From assembly GCA_964562015.1 (NCBI GenBank), contig CAZLRH010000003.1, forward strand, positions 124,001 to 188,000: a stretch of 64,000 nucleotides of DNA. Direction: 5' to 3'. The stretch comes from CAZLRH01 sp964562015. Its GTDB lineage: Bacteria > Verrucomicrobiota > Verrucomicrobiia > Opitutales > JABDGR01. Positions 56,960 through 63,685 of the stretch are shown here, piece by piece. The notes beneath the pieces are model-generated. The model saw only the letters and a program-made list of their open reading frames with translations. It was not told the origin of the DNA and ran no database searches. Numbering within the stretch: position 1 is the stretch's first letter; every line of letters starts with the position of its first letter. The translations under genes were made by a program, and so were the position numbers.

Positions 56960-58096
56960 ATGAAGCCACCGCCGTTTCGCTGGGGCATTTTGGGCACCGC
57001 GCAGATCGCGCGCAAAAACTGGCAGGCTATCCGCCTCTCCGGCAATGGCATTATCACCGCCGTTGCCAGCCGCGACCTCACCCGCGCCCGCCGCTTCCTC
57101 GCCGAGTGCCAGGCCGTCGCCCCATTCACGACCGTCCCGCGGGCCTACGGCTGCTACGAGGACCTGCTCGCCGACCCCGCGATTGACGGCGTGTACATCC
57201 CGCTCCCCACCGGCGTGCGGAAAGAATGGGTGCTCCGCGCCGCGCGCACCGGCAAGCCCATCGTCTGCGAAAAACCCTGTGCCGCGAATGTCGCCGACCT
57301 CGTCGCCGTGCTCGCCGCGTGCCGACGCCACCGCGTGCAATTTCTCGATGGCGTCATGTTCATGCACAGCCGCCGCCTCGACCTCGTCCGCCGCGTGCTC
57401 GACGATAAAAAAACCGTCGGCCCGCTCCGCCGCCTCCACACCCACTTCAGCTTCCCCGCGCCCGCCGGCTTTCTCACCCGCAACATCCGCGCCCAAGGCG
57501 GCCTCGAACCCCTCGGCTGCCTGGGCGACCTCGGCTGGTACTGCCTCCGCCTCGCACTCTGGGCCCTGCGCTGGGAAATGCCGGAGCGCGTCACCGGCCG
57601 CGTCCTCCTCGCCACGCGACCCCCGCGCGGCCAGCGCCCCGTGCCGCTGGAATTCTCCGGCGAACTCTTTTTCGCCGGCGGCGTCTCCAGCAGCTTCTAC
57701 TGCTCGTTCGTGACCGCGAACCAACAGACCGCTCTCCTTTCCGGCACCCGCGGCGTCCTCGCCATTGACGACTTTGTGCTGCCGCAGCACGGCCCCGAAG
57801 TCGCCTTCACCACGCGCGCCGCCACCATCGTGGACCACGACTGCGAACGCACCGTCACTTCCGGCCTGCGCCGCTGGACGGTGGCCGAACACGGCGACAA
57901 CCATCCCACCGCGCAGGAAAGCTATCTCTTCCGCCATTTCGCCGCCCAGGTGCAAACCGGCCGCCTCAATAAAAACTGGCCCGCCTGGGCCCTGGCCACG
58001 CAACGCGTCGTCGCGGCCTGCCTCGCCTCGGCGCAGAAAGGCGGCGCGGTCGTCAGGCTGCGTGATTCAAAATTGAAAATTGAAAATTCAAAATAA
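56960..58096 (+). CDS. Cytoplasmic Gfo/Idh/MocA-family oxidoreductase
   Basis: 378 residues without signal. NAD(P)-binding start WGILGTAQIARKNWQAI, EKPCA in GKPIVCEKPCAAN, then the catalytic region FLDGVMFMHSRRLDLVRRVL and GCLGDLGWYCLRLALWAL, typical of the dihydrodiol/xylose dehydrogenase-like branch. It is divergent from the Tat-exported relative and may complete the pathway inside the cell. The last ten residues (DSKLKIENSK) are encoded by an A+T-rich repeat arm. Confidence 0.85.
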   Translation: MKPPPFRWGILGTAQIARKNWQAIRLSGNGIITAVASRDLTRARRFLAECQAVAPFTTVPRAYGCYEDLLADPAIDGVYIPLPTGVRKEWVLRAARTGKPIVCEKPCAANVADLVAVLAACRRHRVQFLDGVMFMHSRRLDLVRRVLDDKKTVGPLRRLHTHFSFPAPAGFLTRNIRAQGGLEPLGCLGDLGWYCLRLALWALRWEMPERVTGRVLLATRPPRGQRPVPLEFSGELFFAGGVSSSFYCSFVTANQQTALLSGTRGVLAIDDFVLPQHGPEVAFTTRAATIVDHDCERTVTSGLRRWTVAEHGDNHPTAQESYLFRHFAAQVQTGRLNKNWPAWALATQRVVAACLASAQKGGAVVRLRDSKLKIENSK

Positions 58097-58290
58097 GACC
58101 AGCCAGGGCAGAAAAGAGTTTTGGACAGAATTAACAGAATTTGGAGAATTGGAAAACCTGCTTAGACAAAACATGGGATATAACCCATTCCTCACATCTC
58201 TTTTTTCAGGATAATTCTCCAAATTCTGTTAATTCTGTCCAAAAAACCTTCTCCTTCTTCCCCGCATTTTGAATTTTAAATTTTGAATTC
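58064..58290. repeat. Nested double inverted repeat
   Basis: Outer arms: ATTCAAAATTGAAAATTGAA then AATTCAAAAT (58065-58094) and ATTTTGAATTTTAAATTTTG then AATTC (58266-58290). Inner arms: TTTTGGACAGAATTAACAG then AATTTGGAGAATT (58119-58150) and ATAATTCTCCAAATTCTG then TTAATTCTGTCCAAAA (58211-58244). The outer left arm overlaps the end of the oxidoreductase gene and the outer right arm abuts the end of the convergent exonuclease gene. Confidence 0.8.
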
Positions 58291-59161
58291 ACTTCGCCCC
58301 CAGCCGCTGCCGTGCCTCGACCGCCGTGCGCTTCATCTCCATCTGCTCCAGCAGTGCGACCGCCGCCGTCGCGTCCGCCGCCGGGGGTGTGAGCGGCCCG
58401 GTCTCGAGGTCCGGTCGCACCGTCACCAGCTCGAGGTTCCGCCGAATCAACTCCGCGGAATCGCGCACCTGCGGGCGGAAGCGCTCCGGCTTCACCCAGT
58501 CCCACCGCCGCAGCAGCGTCTCCAAGTCGCCGAATTCCGCCAGCCATTTCGCCGCCGTTTTGTAGCCCACGCCGTCGAGGCCCGGAATGTTGTCCGAAGT
58601 GTCGCCCGTGAGCGCCAGCAACGCCGCAATCTGCGCCGGCCCCACGCCGAATTTCTCCTTCACGCCCGCGGCATCCAGCCGCCGCCAGCCCAGCTTCGGG
58701 TTCGCCGTCGGCGGCGGGACGAGCTGCGTCAACCCCGGCCGCACCAGTTGCCCGAAATCCTTGTCCGCCGACACCAGCAGCACCTCGTGCCCCTCTTTCA
58801 GTAACTTCAGCGCCGCCGACGCCAGCAAATCGTCCGCCTCCACGCCCTGCTGTTCCACCAGCCCAAACCCCAGCGCGCGCGTGAGCTGCTTCATGATCGG
58901 CAGTTGTTGCACCAACGCCGGCGGGGTGTCCGCCCGCTGCGCCTTGTAGTCCGCGTGAATGGCCGTGTGCCGGTCCGAGCCGCCCAAATCGAAAAACACC
59001 ACCGCGTGCGCCGGCTTCTCCTGGTCGAGCAGCATCCACAACGTCCGCACCCAGCCATGCAGCGCCCCGGTGGGAAACCCGTCCGCCCGCGCCAAATCCG
59101 GCATCCCGTAAAAAGACCGGTACGCGATGTTCAAGCCGTCGATGAGGAGCCAAGTGGACAT
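58289..59161 (-). CDS. 5'-3' exonuclease / FEN-like protein (Pol I N-terminal domain type)
   Basis: 290 residues from ATG 59161 (MSTWLLIDGLNIAYRSFYG). The metal-binding acidic clusters are present: LLIDGLNIAYRSFYG, VVFFDLGGSDRHTAIHADYK, GVEADDLLASAA, LVSADKDFGQLV and the helix-hairpin-helix ALTGDTSDNIPGLDGVGYKTA. It trims RNA primers or flaps. It is a stand-alone protein without a polymerase domain. An upstream extension of the frame runs into repeat DNA and is not real. Confidence 0.92.
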   Translation of the reverse strand: MSTWLLIDGLNIAYRSFYGMPDLARADGFPTGALHGWVRTLWMLLDQEKPAHAVVFFDLGGSDRHTAIHADYKAQRADTPPALVQQLPIMKQLTRALGFGLVEQQGVEADDLLASAALKLLKEGHEVLLVSADKDFGQLVRPGLTQLVPPPTANPKLGWRRLDAAGVKEKFGVGPAQIAALLALTGDTSDNIPGLDGVGYKTAAKWLAEFGDLETLLRRWDWVKPERFRPQVRDSAELIRRNLELVTVRPDLETGPLTPPAADATAAVALLEQMEMKRTAVEARQRLGAK

Positions 59162-59847
59162 GAAGTCAGAATGCAGAAGTCGGAAGGCAAAAGTAAAGGC
59201 GGGAAAAGAGTTTTTCACCGCGAAGACGCGAAGGACGCGAAGGAAAAGGCAAAGGATTTGAACCACAGAGACACCGAGAGCACAGAGAAAGAGGAGGGGG
59301 AGAGGGGGCAATCTGAAGGTGCTTTTTTGGAACAGCGGGGGAAAGGTGGCTTGATTTACCTTGATTAGGCTTGATTCACCTTGAGGCGATTTTCGGGTGC
59401 TGGGCGACGGTGGCCAGGCAGCGGCGCGGGCGGGCCGAGGGCCGGCGGCGCATGGACCGGTGGGAACGGTCGAATCATTGGCGGTGTGGCCGTGATATTA
59501 ATGGATTGCATAAAGCAAGGCAAGGGGAAAAGTTAGCCACGAATAAACACGAAGGAGACACGAAAAGGGGAGAAAATCAGAAACGCCGGAGTTGAATCGC
59601 AGAGAACGCGGAGGACGCAGAGGAGGGAGAGAGGCGGGAAAGGGACAAAGGAGCAGAGGGACTAAGGGGTTGGGGTGGAGGCTGAATTTTACCGCGAAGG
59701 GCGCGAAGGACACTAAGGCCGGAAAAGAGGAGGGATTTGAACCACAGAGACACAGAGTGCACAGAGAAAGAAGTTTTAGCCACGAATGGGCACGAAGTCG
59801 AGGTGGACCGCCATCCGGTAGTGGTACGGTTTGGCAAGATGCCTTGT

Positions 59848-59927
59848 TTTCGTAGCGCGGTGCTTTAGCCCGCGCCTGGGATTTCGTGCCTGAAAAGCAG
59901 CGCGGGCTAAAGCACCGCGCTACGAAA
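59848..59927. repeat. Perfect 28-bp inverted repeat
   Basis: TTTCGTAGCGCGGTGCTTTA plus GCCCGCGC (59848-59875) and its exact complement (59900-59927) flank a 24-nt loop. It is the cleanest of the GTAGCGCGG...GGGCTTTAGCCC family; a degenerate copy is at 33154-33220. Confidence 0.92.
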
Positions 59928-60057
59928 GCGGAGTCGGCGGTTTTCAAAGTGTACCAGCACCCGCCATCCGCGGATTTTGCCTTCGGGTGCATTCATGATT
60001 ATTCGTGGCTAAAATCCGGCAGGAACAGAAAAATTGAGCTTGCGCCGGGGCCGGGGG

Positions 60058-60077
60058 TGATCGATCCGATCGCGATC
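60058..60077 (+). promoter_or_regulatory. Cluster of four GATC sites before the methyltransferase gene
   Basis: GATC occurs at 60059-60062, 60063-60066, 60068-60071 and 60074-60077, ending 2 bases before the ATG at 60080. This occupies the position of a ribosome binding site or promoter, and no ordinary Shine-Dalgarno is seen. If the enzyme methylates GATC, methylation here could feed back on its own expression. The first 15 bases, TGATCGATCCGATCG, recur exactly at 61112-61126. Confidence 0.6.
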
Positions 60078-60079
60078 TG

Positions 60080-61348
60080 ATGACTCAGATAGCGGCGACG
60101 CCGAAACGGCGCGGTCGCCCGCCCAAAATGGCGGCGGCTGCCGTCGATAAACCTTACCCGCAGCGCGAGGTGGACGAGTTCCCCGGGCGCCGGGACGGCG
60201 ATCCCAAGGGCAACCCCTTTGACGGCCTGGTGATGGCGGAGGACGCCCTCCAGCCGCTGAAGCTGGCCTACCGGGACGATGCCGCGGGCGTGTGGCTCTA
60301 CCAGGGCGATTGCCTGGAGGTGCTGGACGCCTTCAACCAACGCCATCCCGAGGGCCGGTTTGACGCGATTTTTGCGGACCCGCCGTATTTCCTCTCCAAC
60401 GGCGGCATCACCTGCCATGCGGGGAAAATGGTGCGGGTGGACAAGGGCGACTGGGACAAATCGCAAGGGCCGGAGCTGAACCACGAATTCAACCGCGAGT
60501 GGCTGAAGCGCTGCCAGCGGGCGTTGAAGCCGGACGGCACGATTTGGGTCACGGGCACGCACCACGTCATCTTCAGCATCGGGTACGCGATGCAGCAGCT
60601 CGGGTTCAAGATTTTGAACGACGTCGCGTGGGAAAAGCCGAACCCGCCGCCGAATTTGTCGTGCCGGTATTTTACGCACAGCACGGAAACCATCCTCTGG
60701 GCGGCCAAGAACGAGAAGAGCAAGCACCGGTTCAACTATCAGGAGATGCGGAAAGTCACCGGCAAGCAGATGAAGACGGTGTGGCGTTTCACCGCGCCCG
60801 GAAGCGACGAAAAACGCTTTGGCAAACATCCCACGCAAAAACCGGTGGCGTTGATTGAACGCTGCTTGCTGGCCAGCACGCTGTCGGGAGATTTGGTGCT
60901 GGACCCGTTTATGGGTTCGGGGACGACGCTGCTGACGGCGTTGCGAACCGGACGCCGAGGCGTGGGAGTGGAAATGGAACGGGAGTATATAAGTGTGGCA
61001 GCGCGAAGATTGTGGAGCCCATTTGAAAACGCTTTTGCGGTGCTTCCGGTTCGAATTTTGACTCGAATCTCAATTTTCAAAGAAATTGATCTTGATCTAC
61101 TTACAGAACTGATCGATCCGATCGGCGCCATGGCGAATGAGCCCCAGCCGAAGGCTTTCGAGCGCGTGTTTCAGGAAACGAAATTCGTGTTCCTAAGCTG
61201 CGCCCGCGTCGATGCGGCCAGCGTCGTTCATACGACCGTGGATGTCAGCATTAGCGACGCCTGGGAACATGCACCGACAGTCACGCGGCGAGAAACGACG
61301 CATATCGTGCGCTGTGAGACAGAGATATTTCGGGTAAAACAAGGTTGA
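60080..61348 (+). CDS. DpnA-like DNA adenine methyltransferase (probable GATC specificity)
   Basis: 422 residues. Basic N-terminus with an AT-hook-like KRRGRPPK (9-16), then a beta-class methyltransferase core (about 65-312): motif IV FADPPYFLSNGGI (DPPY at 100-103), VDKGDWDKS, the block NPPPNLSCRYFTHSTETILW, GKHPTQKP, and motif I LVLDPFMGSGTT (about 274-283). These blocks closely follow DpnA (M2.DpnII) as I remember it, which methylates adenine in GATC, also on single strands. About 110 residues after the core (313-422) match nothing I know. A DpnI-like nuclease gene follows after 31 bp. Confidence 0.9.
   Translation: MTQIAATPKRRGRPPKMAAAAVDKPYPQREVDEFPGRRDGDPKGNPFDGLVMAEDALQPLKLAYRDDAAGVWLYQGDCLEVLDAFNQRHPEGRFDAIFADPPYFLSNGGITCHAGKMVRVDKGDWDKSQGPELNHEFNREWLKRCQRALKPDGTIWVTGTHHVIFSIGYAMQQLGFKILNDVAWEKPNPPPNLSCRYFTHSTETILWAAKNEKSKHRFNYQEMRKVTGKQMKTVWRFTAPGSDEKRFGKHPTQKPVALIERCLLASTLSGDLVLDPFMGSGTTLLTALRTGRRGVGVEMEREYISVAARRLWSPFENAFAVLPVRILTRISIFKEIDLDLLTELIDPIGAMANEPQPKAFERVFQETKFVFLSCARVDAASVVHTTVDVSISDAWEHAPTVTRRETTHIVRCETEIFRVKQG
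61090..61126. other. Second GATC cluster, inside the methyltransferase extension
   Basis: Five GATC sites occur in 36 bp (61090, 61096, 61113, 61117 and 61122). The last three form TGATCGATCCGATCG, the same 15-mer as upstream of the gene. They encode part of the C-terminal extension (DLDLLTELIDPIG). A further GATC lies at 61366-61369, just before the nuclease gene. Confidence 0.85.
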
Positions 61349-61379
61349 GGCGAAGGAAGGGCGTTGATCTATTCGAGGG

Positions 61380-62150
61380 GTGAATCTTTCAATGCCTGGA
61401 GGCCTTGCTGCCTCGTACACGAGCGGTTCCCAGCGGGCACGTATCGTTACTGAGGCCTGGGGTGAAGGTAATCTCTATTGTCCGAACTGTCCTTCTCCCA
61501 AACTGCATCGTCTGCAGAACAATGCTCGTGCGCACGACTACACATGCCCGGCATGTGGATTTTGGTATCAATTGAAAGGCCAGAAAACGCGGTTGGGGGA
61601 TAATGTAACCGATGGAGCCTATGCCACGATGATGGAGGCGGTGAAGAATGACCGGACACCGAATTTTTATTTCATGGAGTACGAGTTGGCGACGTGGAGC
61701 ATTCGAAATTTGCTGCTCATTCCGCATTTTGCTTTTCCACCGTCGGCCATCGTCAAACGCAAGCCGCTGGCCGCAACCGCACGACGCGCAGGCTGGGTCG
61801 GCTGCAATATCGCCTTGAATCGAATTCCGGCGGAGGCACGGATTTCAATCGTGCGGGAACAGAGCGTTCTATCGGAAGCGGAAGTACGGACGAAGTTCAA
61901 GCGCGTGAAGCCACTGGAGAAAATTTCAGTAACGGAACGCGGCTGGACTTTGGATGTGCTGACGGGCGTGCGTTCCTTGAATCAGCGTGAATTCACGAAT
62001 GCGGAAGTTTATGCGCTGGAGCGGCATTTTGAAAAACTGCATCCGGGCAACCGGCACATCCGCGACAAAATCCGGCAGCAGTTGCAGAACCTGCGGGACG
62101 CGGGGCTGGTGGAGCATGTGGACAAGGGAAGGTGGAGGTTAAAAGACTAG
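61380..62150 (+). CDS. DpnI-like methyl-directed restriction endonuclease (Dam-replacing family)
   Basis: 256 residues from GTG 61380; ATG 61392 has a better Shine-Dalgarno (GAGGGG) but the GTG keeps alignment with DpnI from residue 1. Zinc finger Cys34, Cys37, Cys56, Cys59 (YCPNC, YTCPACG). Nuclease triad positions D53-Q64-K66 (DYTCPACGFWYQLK), with Gln where DpnI has Glu64. Then DGAYATMMEAV, KRKPLAATARRAGWVGCNI with the conserved Trp139, and a C-terminal winged helix (about 187-256; REFTNAEVYALERHFEKLHP, IRDKIRQQLQNLRDAGLVEH). DpnI cuts GATC only when adenine is methylated. It lies after a GATC-type methyltransferase gene, a contradictory pairing. Confidence 0.92.
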   Translation: MNLSMPGGLAASYTSGSQRARIVTEAWGEGNLYCPNCPSPKLHRLQNNARAHDYTCPACGFWYQLKGQKTRLGDNVTDGAYATMMEAVKNDRTPNFYFMEYELATWSIRNLLLIPHFAFPPSAIVKRKPLAATARRAGWVGCNIALNRIPAEARISIVREQSVLSEAEVRTKFKRVKPLEKISVTERGWTLDVLTGVRSLNQREFTNAEVYALERHFEKLHPGNRHIRDKIRQQLQNLRDAGLVEHVDKGRWRLKD

Positions 62151-62430
62151 TGTTCTAGTACCTAGTGTTCTGGTGCTTAGTGTTTTAGTATTTAGTTTTC
62201 TAGTGCTTAGTGGGTGGGGATGCTGGGTTTTTCCCGGTGGAACTCTGTGCTCTCCGTGCTCTCAGCAGTTAAAGTCACCCTCTTTTCCGATCTTCGCGAT
62301 CTTCGCGCCCTTCGCGCCCTTCGCGGTAAAACTCCGTCTCTGGATTCCCCTCTGCGTCCTCGGTGTCTCTGTGATTCAAATCTTCTTTTCCGGCTTTCGT
62401 GCCGCTTCGTGGCCATTCGTGGCTAACCCC
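62149..62430. repeat. 15-bp tandem array and composite repeat right of the R-M cassette
   Basis: 62149-62212 is four degenerate 15-bp units (AGTGTTCTAGTACCT, AGTGTTCTGGTGCTT, AGTGTTTTAGTATTT, AGTTTTCTAGTGCTT), beginning at the nuclease stop codon. From 62225 follow, in reverse sense, the modules of the left side: CTCTGTGCTCTCCGTGCTCT, CTTCGCGCCCTTCGCGGTAA, CTCTGCGTCCTCGGTGTCTC and TTCGTGGCCATTCGTGGCTA. No gene lies in 62151-62509. Confidence 0.8.
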
Positions 62431-62509
62431 TTCTCCCTCAAGCACAACCACCCATTTCCCCACCATTACCATTGACACCCTCGTCGCCTTGCGGCATTTC
62501 GTAGCCATC

Positions 62510-63685
62510 ATGGCCGTACCTTTCGCACAAGCTTGGAAAGTTTTCTCCTACGTCGTCGGGCAAAAGCTCCGCGGCACGAAGCGTTATCCGCTGGTGTTGA
62601 TGCTGGAGCCGTTGTTCCGCTGCAACCTGGAGTGCGAGGGCTGCGGGAAGATCCAGTACCCGGAGCACATCCTGAAGAAGCGGGTGTCCGCCGAGCAGGC
62701 GCTGGCGGCGGCCGACGAGTGTGGCGCGCCCATCGTGAGCATCGCCGGGGGCGAGCCGCTCATCCACCCGGAAATCAAGGAGATGGTGGAGGGCCTCATC
62801 AAGCAGGGCCGGTATATTTACCTGTGCACAAACGCGCTCCTGCTCGAGCGCAAACTCGACTCTTTCACCCCGCACCCGCAGTTGACCTTTTCCGTGCACA
62901 TGGACGGCTTGAAGGAAGAGCACGACAAGTCCGTGTGCCGCGACGGGACGTTCGACATCGCCGTCGCCGCCGTGCGCAAGGCCGTGCAGCGCGGTTTCCG
63001 CGTGACGACGAACACGACGGTGTTCAACACCGCCAAGCCCGAGCGCGTGCGCCAGTTTTTTGACGACATGATGGACCTCGGTGTCGAGAGCATGATGGTC
63101 TCGCCGGGGTACCCGTACCAGAAGGCGCCGGAGCAGGAAATTTTCCTCGAGCGCAGCCGCACGAAGACGCTGTTCAAACAGATTCTCGGCTCAGCCAAGA
63201 AGACGTGGCGCTTCAACCACTCGCCCTCGTTCCTCGCGTTTTTGCAGGGCAAAATCGACTACGACTGCACGCCGTGGGGCAACCCGACGTTCAACGTTTT
63301 CGGCTGGCAGAAGCCGTGTTACTTGCTGGGCGACGGCTTTGCGTCCTCCTTTAAGGAGTTGATCGAGACGACCGACTGGGCGCGCTACGGCCAAAAAGGC
63401 TGGGACGAGCGTTGCAAGGACTGCATGGTCCACTGCGGTTACGAAGCCAGCGCGGTCAACGACACTTTCAGTTCCGTCGGCGGCCTGATGCGCACGGTGA
63501 AGTACATGTTCAACCCGGAGGCCGAGGGCGACGCGATTCCCGCCGTGGCCCAGCGCAAGGCGGCGCCGGCCGTCAGCGGAAAAGTCGCGGCCCCGTCAGC
63601 TTCAGCCACGTGTGGAGGCGGTGGGACATGTGGTTGCGCAACCGAGGCAAAGGCCGAACAAAAGACGCCAGCCGCGTCACTTTAA
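62510..63685 (+). CDS. hpnH: Hopanoid biosynthesis radical SAM protein HpnH
   Basis: 391 residues from ATG 62510 (MAVPFAQAWKVFSYVVGQKL). HpnH joins the 5'-deoxyadenosyl radical to diploptene, giving adenosylhopane. The radical SAM cluster motif is FRCNLECEGCGK (CxxxCxxC), followed by GGEPLIHPEI, CTNALLLERKL, MVSPGYPYQKAPEQEIFL and a SPASM-like end with PCYLLGDGF and CKDCMVHCGYE. A C-terminal extension includes a Cys-rich run TCGGGGTCGC. Its 3' end overlaps by 113 bp the convergent nucleosidase gene. Confidence 0.93.
   Translation: MAVPFAQAWKVFSYVVGQKLRGTKRYPLVLMLEPLFRCNLECEGCGKIQYPEHILKKRVSAEQALAAADECGAPIVSIAGGEPLIHPEIKEMVEGLIKQGRYIYLCTNALLLERKLDSFTPHPQLTFSVHMDGLKEEHDKSVCRDGTFDIAVAAVRKAVQRGFRVTTNTTVFNTAKPERVRQFFDDMMDLGVESMMVSPGYPYQKAPEQEIFLERSRTKTLFKQILGSAKKTWRFNHSPSFLAFLQGKIDYDCTPWGNPTFNVFGWQKPCYLLGDGFASSFKELIETTDWARYGQKGWDERCKDCMVHCGYEASAVNDTFSSVGGLMRTVKYMFNPEAEGDAIPAVAQRKAAPAVSGKVAAPSASATCGGGGTCGCATEAKAEQKTPAASL

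Larger units (their letters stand above)
59162..60079. repeat. Repeat-dense intergenic region left of the R-M cassette
   Basis: No gene in these 918 bp. A CAGAATGCAGAAG-type unit (59163-59190), then CCGCGAAGACGCGAAGGACG plus AACCACAGAGACACC (59217-59290), then GCCACGAATAAACACGAAGG, a CGCAGAGAACGCGGAGGACG unit (59535-59630), a second CCGCGAAGGGCGCGAAGGAC plus CCACAGAGACACAGAG (59690-59772), then GCCACGAATGGGCACGAAG (59779-59797). The module order is mirrored right of the cassette (62.22-62.43 kb). It ends with the four GATC sites before the methyltransferase. Confidence 0.8.

Noticed and set aside
59162..60079. CRISPR array considered for the repeat-dense region left of the R-M cassette
   Set aside because: Units are degenerate with a 9-10 bp period, spacers are not regular, and no cas genes are present.
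59162..62509. Transposon or insertion sequence carrying the R-M cassette
   Set aside because: No transposase, no sharp terminal inverted repeats and no target duplication seen; the flanking repeats occur throughout the window.
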